Shown here in pieces: positions 53,167-60,985 of a stretch of DNA of 64,000 bases (within the stretch, counting starts at the first letter, position 1; every line of letters starts with the position of its first letter). The stretch is from Paenibacillus sp. 32O-W (GTDB lineage: Bacteria > Bacillota > Bacilli > Paenibacillales > NBRC-103111): the NCBI RefSeq assembly GCF_007679495.1, contig NZ_VEGP01000004.1:1-64000 (forward strand). The letters are read 5' to 3'. The translations under genes and the position numbers were made by a program. Under the pieces are notes generated by a model. It was given only the letters and a program-made list of their open reading frames with translations. It was not told the DNA's origin and ran no database searches.

Positions 53167-54090
53167 TTACTTCGATAGTTTTCGCCCAGCCGGCGGGATG
53201 GCGGGTAAAGACCCGGAACGGACTGCCGGCCGGTTAACCAGGTATATGCTGCACGCGATCATTATCAATCCCAGCAGAAGCAAGAGATGGAACGGCTCGT
53301 GCAAAAATAATGTGCTGGTCATAACCGCTATTAGCGGAACAAGAAACGTGCTGGCCGCAACTCTGCTGGTTTCGCCTGAACGGACCAGCGTGAAATAGAT
53401 GACCCAGGCTGTGGGAATCCCCAGGATAGTGCCGAACAGCAGGCCTGACAAATAAGGAACGTTCCAGACGATGTCCGACCACGACTCCATCATCGTACCG
53501 GCTCCGGTAAGCAATAAGCCTCCGACCATGCTCTGAATGGCAACGAGCCATAAGGGGTCGGCTTCACCTCCTTCTTTCTTCAGGAAGACAGCGCCAAACG
53601 CCCAACTGACGGCTGTCAGCAGGGCGAGCACTACCCCGATAATGGAGAAGCTTCCGGATAGCCCGTCTGCGCTGATTACGGCCACACCGACAAAACCGAG
53701 CAGCAGCCCTATGCTCTTCAGTACGGACATCGATTCTCCAAGCCATAGCCACGCCATCAACCCGACCAGAACGGGCTGAAAATAGACCAGGGCAGAGAAC
53801 AACCCTCCCGGCATATAGGTTAATCCTACGGTCTGTAAACCGAAGAAAAGGAAGACGTTTAATAAGGAAGAGACCAAATACAGCTTGAGATTTTGTCTGA
53901 GACGGATGTTCCTCCAGCGTGGGAGTGCCACCAGCATCAGGGCCAGTCCGCCAAGGAATGTGCGCAAGCCGGCGAATAGAACCGGAGGAGTATAGACCAA
54001 TGCGATTTTATAGATCGGCCAGGAAATACCCCAGATCAGAACAAGGGCGGCAATTAATCCTATCGTTTGTATTCGTGAATGTTGTGACAT
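53167..54090 (-). CDS. EamA/DMT-family exporter
   Basis: A 307-residue drug/metabolite transporter with ten TM helices in two EamA repeats: LIAALVLIWGISWPIYKIAL opens the first and VVLALLTAVSWAFGAVFLKKE the second. The short conserved segments GLRTFLGGLALMLV and STFLVPLIAVMTSTLFLHEP are typical. Likely exports an amino acid or other small metabolite; substrate unknown. ATG start with AAGGAG ten bases upstream. Upstream bases 54091-54290 hold nothing recognisable. Confidence 0.9.
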   Translation of the reverse strand: MSQHSRIQTIGLIAALVLIWGISWPIYKIALVYTPPVLFAGLRTFLGGLALMLVALPRWRNIRLRQNLKLYLVSSLLNVFLFFGLQTVGLTYMPGGLFSALVYFQPVLVGLMAWLWLGESMSVLKSIGLLLGFVGVAVISADGLSGSFSIIGVVLALLTAVSWAFGAVFLKKEGGEADPLWLVAIQSMVGGLLLTGAGTMMESWSDIVWNVPYLSGLLFGTILGIPTAWVIYFTLVRSGETSRVAASTFLVPLIAVMTSTLFLHEPFHLLLLLGLIMIACSIYLVNRPAVRSGSLPAIPPAGRKLSK

Positions 54091-54295
54091 GCTGCCAGGA
54101 CTCCTTCCGGTAAGTCAATGATGAAAGTTTTTAAAACACTCTACATTATCGAACAAAAATCCTGATCTGTAAATATGTCTTGGTGAGAAGGCAAGCGCCC
54201 CCCGGAAAGACAGGGGAAAAGCATCAAGAAAATTAGCTTGACCGAAGGGGTTCTTCCCTATTTGCATAGCTTGTCCTATGTGTTAAAATGGAAGT

Positions 54296-54434
54296 AATCA
54301 ACATACAATAAAAAATGTGACCGTCAGGTGGTGGCACACCTAACGGTCAAAGTCACGATTAAGCGTGGTGGCTGAGCAGAAGGACAAGGAATAGACCGTT
54401 ACCCTCCTGACATAAGGGCGGTCTATTTCTTTTT
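54296..54434 (+). ncRNA. antisense antitoxin RNA of a type I toxin-antitoxin pair
   Basis: A predicted RNA of about 140 nt on the plus strand. A promoter fits TTGCAT (54262-54267), 16 bp spacer, TAAAAT (54284-54289). The 5' part folds as GTGACCGTCAGGTG/CACACCTAACGGTC (54317-54348), a hairpin typical of antitoxins paired with holin-like toxins. The 3' end overlaps the toxin stop codon on the other strand, so the two transcripts are complementary there. The RNA would silence the toxin mRNA. Boundaries are inferred. Confidence 0.65.
54391..54434 (+). terminator. terminator of the antitoxin RNA
   Basis: ATAGACCG (54391-54398) pairs with CGGTCTAT (54419-54426), with an inner CCCT/AGGG stem, followed by TTCTTTTT. 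Confidence 0.8.
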
Positions 54435-54506
54435 GTGGAACCCAAGGATCAGAACGACTAATGTAGCGAAGCTTATCATTAGTGTAAACGCTTGGTAAAC
54501 TTCCAC
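54423..54506 (-). CDS. holin-like type I toxin peptide, 27 residues
   Basis: A GTG-started peptide MEVYQAFTLMISFATLVV followed by LILGFHKKK. One TM helix with a short acidic N-terminus and a Lys-rich tail is the pattern of putative holin-like toxins (TxpA/BsrG group) in Bacillota. AAAGGGGG lies eight bases upstream of the start. Overproduction would damage the membrane. The antisense RNA from the plus strand overlaps its 3' end and terminator, as in known pairs. Too short for ordinary gene calling. Confidence 0.8.
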   Translation of the reverse strand: MEVYQAFTLMISFATLVVLILGFHKKK

Positions 54507-54566
54507 GGGCTTCACCCCCTTTCCAGGGGATTAGCCTCCGCGCTTAAAATTAATTCTATATGGTTA

Positions 54567-54575
54567 ATTATACCA
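54567..54575 (-). promoter_or_regulatory. extended -10 promoter of the toxin gene
   Basis: On the minus strand TGGTATAAT (TATAAT at 54567-54572) lies about 60 bp before the toxin start. It is a perfect -10 with the TG extension; no clear -35. Confidence 0.6.
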
Positions 54576-54659
54576 GATTTATGGGCTCAGGGGAATGTCT
54601 AAATAGACGATTGCCTGCTTCGGAGACAGGAGTAAATAAAAAAATTTCAAAAAAATGGA

Positions 54660-54688
54660 TTGACATCTGTTATGGGCAATGGTAACAT
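54660..54688 (+). promoter_or_regulatory. promoter upstream of the sulfate transport operon
   Basis: TTGACA (54660-54665), 17 bp spacer, TAACAT (54683-54688). Transcription would start at about 54695, inside the palindrome that follows. Confidence 0.6.
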
Positions 54689-54691
54689 GCA

Positions 54692-54726
54692 ATTATAATT
54701 CCAAGTAAATGCATGGGAATAATAAT
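54692..54726 (+). promoter_or_regulatory. palindromic operator over the transcription start (CymR-like)
   Basis: ATTATAATTCC (54692-54702) and GGAATAATAAT (54716-54726) are inverted 11 bp arms with one mismatch and a 13 bp spacer. It starts four bases after the -10 box. ATTCC...GGAAT symmetry before sulfur genes resembles the sites of the Rrf2-family cysteine regulator CymR, which would repress the operon when cysteine is plentiful; the identity is inference. Confidence 0.55.
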
Positions 54727-54761
54727 TTACGGTAATCGATGAAAGTCGACCGGATCACCGG

Positions 54762-54805
54762 AGACACAAACCACACCTGACAAGGGGGGGATTGTGTCTT
54801 TTTTT
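54762..54805 (+). terminator. terminator in the leader of the sulfate operon
   Basis: AGACACAA (54762-54769) and TTGTGTCT (54792-54799) with a T7 run. Together with the hairpin CGGTAATCGATGAAAGTCG (54730-54748 region) it makes a leader of about 110 nt that could be an attenuator, an unknown riboswitch or a separate small RNA. Confidence 0.75.
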
Positions 54806-54898
54806 AATATAAGAAGGTATAAGTTTTCATCTATACCTGTTCTTATATTTCATCGGTAAACGCGCACGTCCTAGGGACGGCGATAGCCGTTTATCCTT
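54806..54898 (-). repeat. 93 bp dispersed repeat, copy 2 (inverted)
   Basis: Reverse complement is about 94 percent identical to 39308-39400. It lies exactly between the leader terminator and the ribosome binding site of the sulfate-binding protein gene, so the transport operon may read from a promoter in or after this element. Confidence 0.85.
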
Positions 54899-54964
54899 GG
54901 TGCTTGTTTGTTAGAACGGGCAGAGATAGATGAATAAAACTACGGAAGAGGAGAGAACCCAAAA

Positions 54965-56035
54965 TTGAAACTGCAAAGCAAAGGGCTGCTGATAGCAATC
55001 ATGGCCATACTGCTGGCCCTGACCGCCGCATGCTCAAGCGGCCGGTCGGATTCTTCTGTGTCGGCTTCGGGAAAGGGGCCTGCGAATTCCTCCGGGAACA
55101 AGCCGGCGGTTGAGCTGCTGAATGTATCCTATGATCCAACCCGGGAGCTGTATGAACAGTTCAACCGGTCTTTCCAGGAGCTTTGGCTGGAGCAAACCGG
55201 TCAGACGGTGACCATCAAGCAATCCCATGGGGGCTCCGGAAAGCAGGGGAGATCCGTCATTGACGGCCTTAAAGCCGATGTCGTCACGCTTGCGCTGGCC
55301 TACGATATCGAAGAGATTCAGGCTGCGGGATTGATTTCGGAAGGCTGGCAGCAGCGGCTGGAAGCCAACAGCTCGCCTTATACGTCAACTATCGTTTTCC
55401 TGGTGCGCAGCGGCAATCCGAAGGACATTAAGGATTGGGACGATTTGATCAAGCCGGGGATTTCCGTCATTACACCGAATCCGAAAACGTCGGGGGGCGC
55501 CAGATGGAACTATTTGGCCGCTTGGGGCTATGCCGTCAAAAAATACAACGGTGAGGAAGACAAGGTGAAAGAGTTTATCGGTGCCCTGTTCAAAAATGTC
55601 CCTGTCCTCGACTCCGGAGCGCGCGGCGCAACGACGACCTTCGTGGAGCGGGAAATCGGGGATGTGCTGATCGCCTGGGAGAATGAAGCTTTCCTGGCCA
55701 TTCATGAACTCGGCAAGGATAAATTCGAAATCGTCATTCCCTCCATCAGTATTTTGGCGGAACCGCCGGTGGCCGTCGTAGACAAGGTGGTGGATCAAAA
55801 AGGTACCCGGGAGGTCGCCGAAGCCTATTTGAAATACCTGTATTCCGAAGAGGGGCAAAGAATAGCGGCGGAGAATTACTATCGTCCGCGTTCGGAGGAA
55901 GTCGCCAAACAATTTGAGGAGCAGTTTCCGAAGCTGGAGCTGTTAACCGTGGATGAAGATTTTGGCGGGTGGCAGAACGCGCAGCAGGTACATTTTGCGG
56001 ATAACGGCACTTTCGATCAAATTTATGGTCCTTGA
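54965..56035 (+). CDS. sulfate-binding lipoprotein of the ABC transporter
   Basis: A 356-residue sulfate/thiosulfate-binding protein (Sbp/CysP family), capturing sulfate outside the membrane. Lipobox LALTAACSS gives a lipidated Cys at about 23. Family motifs: [70 protein letters not shown] and [13 protein letters not shown], which line the anion pocket. TTG start with GAGGAG upstream. First gene of the cysT-cysW-cysA operon. Confidence 0.93.
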   Translation: MKLQSKGLLIAIMAILLALTAACSSGRSDSSVSASGKGPANSSGNKPAVELLNVSYDPTRELYEQFNRSFQELWLEQTGQTVTIKQSHGGSGKQGRSVIDGLKADVVTLALAYDIEEIQAAGLISEGWQQRLEANSSPYTSTIVFLVRSGNPKDIKDWDDLIKPGISVITPNPKTSGGARWNYLAAWGYAVKKYNGEEDKVKEFIGALFKNVPVLDSGARGATTTFVEREIGDVLIAWENEAFLAIHELGKDKFEIVIPSISILAEPPVAVVDKVVDQKGTREVAEAYLKYLYSEEGQRIAAENYYRPRSEEVAKQFEEQFPKLELLTVDEDFGGWQNAQQVHFADNGTFDQIYGP

Positions 56036-56144
56036 CCTTGTCGAGGAAAGAGACGCATCCGCCGATCGGTGCGATCGGAACTATATAAAGAGAAGGCTTA
56101 AGGGATGGTCTACAGCCATCCAAAGCATATTGGAGTGACTCCGG

Positions 56145-56972
56145 GTGAGAAGAAAAGAAAATCGTTTGCCGGGCTTCGGTTTATCGATGGGCTTCACTTT
56201 GTTTTATTTGGGCATTGTCGTGCTGCTGCCTTTATCGGCGATCTTTCTGCAAACATTCGAAATCAGTTGGGAACGGTTCTGGGAAATCGTGCTCGCCCCC
56301 CGCGTGCTCGCTTCCTTTCGGGTCACCTTCGTGACGGCTTTGCTCGCGGCACTGGTTAATGCCGTATTCGGGCTGCTGGTGGCCTGGGTTCTGGTCCGTT
56401 ACTCCTTCCCGGGCAAAAAGCTGATCGACGGCATGGTGGATTTGCCGTTTGCCCTTCCGACCGCCGTTGCCGGGATCTCGCTAACCGCGATCTATGCGGA
56501 GAACGGATGGGGGGGAAGCCTGCTCAAGCATGTCGGAATTCAGGCCGCATTCACTCCGCTTGGCATTACGATTGCGCTAGTTTTTATCGGATTGCCCTTC
56601 GTCGTCCGGACGGTTCAGCCGGTGCTGCAGGAGCTGGAGAAGGAAGTGGAGGAAGCTGCCGTATCTCTGGGTGCCTTCCGTTGGAGGACCTTCCGCAGTG
56701 TCCTTCTTCCTCCGCTGCTGCCCGCGTTACTGACCGGTTTCGCCCTGGCCTTCGCCCGGGGAATCGGTGAATACGGCTCGGTCGTGTTTATTTCCGGCAA
56801 TATGCCGATGAAGACGGAGATCGCTCCGCTATTGATCATGACGAAGCTGGAGCAGTACGACTACGCGGGAGCAACGGCTGTAGCGCTGGTCATGCTGGTA
56901 ATCTCCTTCGTGCTGCTGCTGCTGATCAACTTCATGCAGTGGAGGCTAAGCCGGCGAATGCTTCGGAGTTAA
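56145..56972 (+). CDS. cysT: sulfate ABC transporter permease CysT
   Basis: A 275-residue membrane permease, one half of the sulfate channel. Six TM helices, the first LSMGFTLFYLGIVVLLPLSA. DLPFALPTAVAGISLTAIYA and LEKEVEEAAVSLGAFRWRTF (ATPase-docking EAA loop), GIGEYGSVVFISGNMP and FMQWRLSRR are hallmark segments. GTG start, GGAG nine bases upstream. Follows the binding protein by 109 bp and precedes cysW. Confidence 0.93.
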   Translation: MRRKENRLPGFGLSMGFTLFYLGIVVLLPLSAIFLQTFEISWERFWEIVLAPRVLASFRVTFVTALLAALVNAVFGLLVAWVLVRYSFPGKKLIDGMVDLPFALPTAVAGISLTAIYAENGWGGSLLKHVGIQAAFTPLGITIALVFIGLPFVVRTVQPVLQELEKEVEEAAVSLGAFRWRTFRSVLLPPLLPALLTGFALAFARGIGEYGSVVFISGNMPMKTEIAPLLIMTKLEQYDYAGATAVALVMLVISFVLLLLINFMQWRLSRRMLRS

Positions 56973-57021
56973 GACATCGGCGTCATTTTAAATTAGTGGG
57001 AGGGGGGAGAGAAGTAATGGG

Positions 57022-57915
57022 GTGACGACAGCTTCAGCCCGGACACCTGCGGCCGCCCGGCCGCAGCATATTACGGAAGCGCGCAGTGTACAGTGGCTGC
57101 TCATCGGCTTGGCGCTATTCTTTCTTGGGGTCGTGCTGGTGCTTCCCCTGATTTCTGTATTTACACAGGCTCTGAAAAAAGGGATCGAGGCCTATCTGGC
57201 CGCCGTGATCGATCCGGATGCGCTGGCGGCCATTCGCCTGACATTGATAACCGCCCTGATCGCCGTGCCTTTAAATACGCTCTTCGGTATCGCGGCTGCC
57301 TGGGCGGTGACGAAATACCGCTTTCGCGGCAAGCAAGCGCTGGTTACCCTGATCGATCTGCCGTTTGCCATATCACCGGTCATCTCGGGGCTGATCTTCG
57401 TCCTGTTATTCGGCTCCAGGGGGCTCTTCGGTCCTTATCTGGAGGAAATGAATCTGCAGATCATTTATGCTCTGCCGGGAATTGTGCTGGCCACGCTGTT
57501 CGTTACGTTTCCGTTCGTTGCCCGGGAGCTGATTCCTCTGATGCAGGCCCAGGGTACGCTCGAGGAAGAGGCGGCGATGACGCTGGGAGCCAGAGGCTGG
57601 CAAATTTTCAAACGGGTAACCTTGCCGAACATCAAATGGGGGCTGCTGTACGGAATGATTCTGTGCAACGCCCGCGCCATGGGGGAGTTCGGCGCCGTTT
57701 CCGTCGTATCCGGGCATATCCGGGGACAGACCAACACGCTGCCGCTTCATGTGGAAATTTTGTATAACGAGTATCAATTTTCCGCTTCATTCGCCGCCGC
57801 TTCTCTGCTTATGCTGCTGGCGCTGCTTACTTTGGCCGCCAAAAGCTGGGTGGAATGGAAGCACGGCCGCGAGCGGGAAGCACAGGGAAAGGAGGATAGC
57901 GTACATGCAGATTGA
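57022..57915 (+). CDS. cysW: sulfate ABC transporter permease CysW
   Basis: A 297-residue permease, partner of CysT. After an Ala/Arg-rich N-terminus the first TM is [60 protein letters not shown] (EAA loop) and [20 protein letters not shown] identify CysW. GTG start after a GGGAGGGG stretch. Its stop overlaps the cysA start by 11 bp. Confidence 0.93.
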   Translation: MTTASARTPAAARPQHITEARSVQWLLIGLALFFLGVVLVLPLISVFTQALKKGIEAYLAAVIDPDALAAIRLTLITALIAVPLNTLFGIAAAWAVTKYRFRGKQALVTLIDLPFAISPVISGLIFVLLFGSRGLFGPYLEEMNLQIIYALPGIVLATLFVTFPFVARELIPLMQAQGTLEEEAAMTLGARGWQIFKRVTLPNIKWGLLYGMILCNARAMGEFGAVSVVSGHIRGQTNTLPLHVEILYNEYQFSASFAAASLLMLLALLTLAAKSWVEWKHGREREAQGKEDSVHAD

Positions 57916-58963
57916 AGTCGAGGGGCTTAGAAAGCATTACGGCGATTTCGCGGCCTGCACGGAGGTAAGCTTCCGCATCGGCCAAGGCAATCTGATCGGA
58001 TTGTTGGGGCCGAGCGGAGGAGGCAAGACGACGATTTTGCGTCTGCTCGCTGGCCTGGAGGTGCCCGATGCGGGGGAGATCCGTTTCGACGGCCGGCGGA
58101 TTAACGAGGTCCCCCCGCAGAAGCGCGGGATCGGATTCGTTTTTCAAAATTATGCGTTGTTCAGGCATATGACCGTTTACGATAATATCGCCTTCGGCCT
58201 GAGCATTCGGAAGGCTGGAAAGGCCGATATTCGCCGCCGGGTAGAACAATTGCTGGCGTTAACCGGCCTGCAGGGGCTGGAGCGCCGTTATCCGCACGAG
58301 CTGTCCGGCGGACAGCGGCAGCGGGTCGCCTTCGCCCGAGCCCTGGCACCCGAGCCCCGGCTGCTGCTGCTGGATGAGCCATTCGCCGCCATTGACGCCA
58401 AGGTGCGCAAGGAGCTTCGCTCGTGGCTGAAGGAAATGATAAGCCGGGTCGGGGTGACGACGATTTTCGTCACCCACGATCAGGACGAAGCGGTGGAGGT
58501 GGCCGACGAAATCATTATTATCCATCAAGGAAGGCTGGAGCAGATCGGCACACCGATGGAGATTTACAACCGTCCGGCAAGCCCGTTCGTAGCGAAGTTT
58601 ATCGGGGAATCCAGCCTGATCGGAAATCCGTCGGCCTTCCGAAGCTTCGCCGGCATAGCGGAGGGGGCGCAGGCGATCGTTCGCCCCGAATTTATCGAAG
58701 TCGGAAGCGAACGGGAGCTGTCTACCCCATCAGCCGCTGAACCGGGTGTCGTCAAGCAGTTATTTTTCCGCGGCAGCAGCTGGCTCGTGGAAGTAGAGGC
58801 GGGGGGCCAGACGCTGTTCGCCTACCGTTCCCTGGAATCCGCTCCTCTAACCGCGGGACAGGAGGTGCTGGTGCTGATACACCGGCTGTATCTGTATGCC
58901 GGCGGGCAGATGCAGACGATTGAGAACCAGGGCAAATACGATCCGATGCCTGTGCATATTTAG
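57905..58963 (+). CDS. cysA: sulfate ABC transporter ATPase CysA
   Basis: A 352-residue ATP-binding subunit driving sulfate uptake. Walker [17 protein letters not shown]-loop [12 protein letters not shown], signature [15 protein letters not shown], Walker [13 protein letters not shown] and the switch VTHDQDEA are intact. The C-terminal region ([13 protein letters not shown]-like) is present. ATG 57905 with GGAGG upstream is the real start; the frame runs back to 57749 inside cysW. Confidence 0.95.
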   Translation: MQIEVEGLRKHYGDFAACTEVSFRIGQGNLIGLLGPSGGGKTTILRLLAGLEVPDAGEIRFDGRRINEVPPQKRGIGFVFQNYALFRHMTVYDNIAFGLSIRKAGKADIRRRVEQLLALTGLQGLERRYPHELSGGQRQRVAFARALAPEPRLLLLDEPFAAIDAKVRKELRSWLKEMISRVGVTTIFVTHDQDEAVEVADEIIIIHQGRLEQIGTPMEIYNRPASPFVAKFIGESSLIGNPSAFRSFAGIAEGAQAIVRPEFIEVGSERELSTPSAAEPGVVKQLFFRGSSWLVEVEAGGQTLFAYRSLESAPLTAGQEVLVLIHRLYLYAGGQMQTIENQGKYDPMPVHI

Positions 58964-59149
58964 GAATCCGCGAGGTGATGGTGACGGGAAACTTCGTATA
59001 TCTGGAACGGACACTGCCATAAGGGGGGATAGCAATTTCCTTAAAAGCTGGAGGACTACTTACCATGCACGATGCAACGCCTGCCGGGAAAGATGCGCGA
59101 TGGGAAACCCTCTATAATGCTAACGTTGAGAGGATGTAAGGTGAACTGA

Positions 59150-59345
59150 CAAATCACGCGCAAAAGTACATGTCTTTGAGACCACTTTAGTTAAAATGAG
59201 CCAAAGACATGCGAAAGTGCAGTTAAATTCGGCCATTTCGCTGATTTTCGGATTTTTCCGGCGATTGACCTGCAGTTTTGCTTGTCTTCTTCCATATTTG
59301 GCAGATCCCGCTAAATTGACATGCACTTTTGCTTGTCTTTGGGCG
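59150..59345. repeat. cluster of short repeats in both orientations
   Basis: GACATGCACTTTTGCTTGTC (about 59318) and GACCTGCAGTTTTGCTTGTC (about 59267) are direct copies; GCAAAAGTACATGTCTTTG (59161) and CCAAAGACATGCGAAAGTGC (59200) are inverted relatives. Non-coding. The remainder of 58964-59397 shows no gene. Confidence 0.55.
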
Positions 59346-59397
59346 ATGCTGTCCGGTTGGGACGGCACCGGAATGATGGATTCAAGGGGGGGACGCG

Positions 59398-60045
59398 ATG
59401 AGAAGCTATCCGATGTTCGCCGACCTTCGGGGAAAGCTATGCGTCGTTGTCGGCGGCGGGCGGGTCGCAGAGCGGAAGGTCGCTTCACTGCTGGCTAGCG
59501 GCGCCCGCGTCAGGGTGATCAGCCCCTCGTGTACGGAGCGGCTGCGCGAGCTGGGGACTCATGGGGAGATCGAGCTTGTGGCAAGAAGCTTCGAGCCCGC
59601 AGATATTAATGACGCGTTGCTGGTCCTGGCGGCTACGGACGATGCCGCGACGAACTTGCTCGTCAGCCGGTCGGCCGGTCCGCATCAATGGGTCAACGTG
59701 GCCGACCGCCCGGACCTCTGCAGCTTTACCGTTCCGGCGGTGGTGGAACGCGGGGCGCTCCGGATAGCCGTCGGTACGGAGGGCCGGTGTCCCGGGTTCG
59801 CCAGGAAGATGAAGGAATGGCTGCAGGGCATCATCGGCCCCGAATATGGGGAGCATCTGAATTTTGTGGCCGCATGGAGAACCCGGGCCCGGACCCTGAT
59901 GCTCTCCCCGGATTCCCGGCGGGAGCTGATGGATCGTCTGCTGGACGACGCTTTGCTCGAGTTGACCCGCAGGGGGGACCGGGCGGCCAGAGATCGGGAG
60001 GCCGAGCGGTTCGCCGCCGGACTTCTCGGCAGGAAGGAGGGATGA
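59398..60045 (+). CDS. precorrin-2 dehydrogenase (SirC/Met8-like)
   Basis: A 215-residue NAD-dependent enzyme oxidising precorrin-2 to sirohydrochlorin in siroheme synthesis. The nucleotide site VVVGGGRVAERKV (residues 16-28), LVLAATDDAATN, VNVADRPDLCSFTVPAVVERG and RCPGFARKMKEWL are the family landmarks; the latter two bear the substrate-site residues. GGGGGGAC lies before the ATG. Adjacent to the chelatase (1 bp gap) and upstream of the reductase that needs siroheme. Confidence 0.9.
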   Translation: MRSYPMFADLRGKLCVVVGGGRVAERKVASLLASGARVRVISPSCTERLRELGTHGEIELVARSFEPADINDALLVLAATDDAATNLLVSRSAGPHQWVNVADRPDLCSFTVPAVVERGALRIAVGTEGRCPGFARKMKEWLQGIIGPEYGEHLNFVAAWRTRARTLMLSPDSRRELMDRLLDDALLELTRRGDRAARDREAERFAAGLLGRKEG

Positions 60046-60046
60046 T

Positions 60047-60826
60047 TTGAAGAAAACAGCGGTGCTGGTCGTTGCTCACGGTTCTCCTGATCCGGGTTGG
60101 GTGGAGCTTGTCGATGAGACGGTTCGTCAGGCCGGGCTTCGGCTTCCGGTACATATTGGGTATTTGGGCGGAGTGCCGGAGCGGGGCATTGCCGCACAAT
60201 TGATTCGTCTGGAACGAATCGGGATGCGTCATGTGCTGGTCGTACCGTTATTCGTATCGGAGGGAAGCACACACCTGAACGAAATCCGATACAGCCTCGG
60301 ACTGATTCCTGCTCCTGCTGTGGCCACGGATCTGCAGCGGCTGATCGTAAAGGTCCGCTTGCACTGGTGTCCTCCGCTAGAGGACGATGTCCGGATCATG
60401 CGAATCTTGGAGGAGCGGCTGCGGGAGCTGTCATCTGTCCCGGCTGGGGAGGCGCTGCTGACCGTAGGTCACGGCAGCGCGGTTCCGGGCTTTCAGGAGG
60501 CGTGGGAAAATTTGCTGCTGCGGGTGACGGAGCGGTTGAGACGGCAATTCGGTTTCAGCGCCGCCGCCTACGCGACATTAAGGCCGGATACGGTGGCCGC
60601 GCAGGCGAAAGCTCTGCTGACCTGCGGCCGTTTGCTTGTGCTTCCGCTGTTTTTGAGCGAAGGCTATTTTACAAATCGGGCCATTCCCGACAGATTAGAA
60701 GGCATTCATTATTCATATACCGGGAAGGCATATTTGCCGCACCCGCTAATAGCTGACTGGATTAGGCAAACGGTGGAGCAGGCTATGGAAACGCTATGGG
60801 GCGGGGCCGCTGTGAAAGCTCATTAA
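60047..60826 (+). CDS. sirohydrochlorin chelatase, CbiX/SirB type
   Basis: A 259-residue two-domain CbiX-family chelatase inserting iron (or cobalt) into sirohydrochlorin. His11 in VVAHGSPDPGW and the second histidine in LLTVGHGSAVPGF are the metal-handling residues of the two halves; VLVVPLFVSEGSTHLNEI and LLVLPLFLSEGYFTN are matching segments. TTG start with AGGAGGG at good distance. Last step of siroheme synthesis after the dehydrogenase encoded just upstream. Confidence 0.9.
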   Translation: MKKTAVLVVAHGSPDPGWVELVDETVRQAGLRLPVHIGYLGGVPERGIAAQLIRLERIGMRHVLVVPLFVSEGSTHLNEIRYSLGLIPAPAVATDLQRLIVKVRLHWCPPLEDDVRIMRILEERLRELSSVPAGEALLTVGHGSAVPGFQEAWENLLLRVTERLRRQFGFSAAAYATLRPDTVAAQAKALLTCGRLLVLPLFLSEGYFTNRAIPDRLEGIHYSYTGKAYLPHPLIADWIRQTVEQAMETLWGGAAVKAH

Positions 60827-60840
60827 GGTGAGAATCACGA

Positions 60841-60922
60841 CTATACTGCTAAAATGACAAATTCCCCTCGTCGGCTCCATGACTATACAAGATGAGGAAG
60901 GAAGCAAGGAACGGCAGTATAG
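60841..60922. repeat. inverted repeat before the reductase gene
   Basis: CTATACTGC (60841-60849) and GCAGTATAG (60914-60922) flank 64 bp that hold TATACA (60893-60898). Could be an operator or an mRNA hairpin upstream of the reductase. Function not readable. Confidence 0.35.
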
Positions 60923-60985
60923 GGAAGGTTGGGAGCGGCGGAGGGAAACTGGCTGAATTCATAAGAGACGGAGAGTGAAAGAACC

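Noticed and set aside
54695-54805. SAM (S-box) riboswitch before the sulfate genes
   Set aside because: The conserved S-box core segments are not present in this leader; only hairpins plus terminator are seen.
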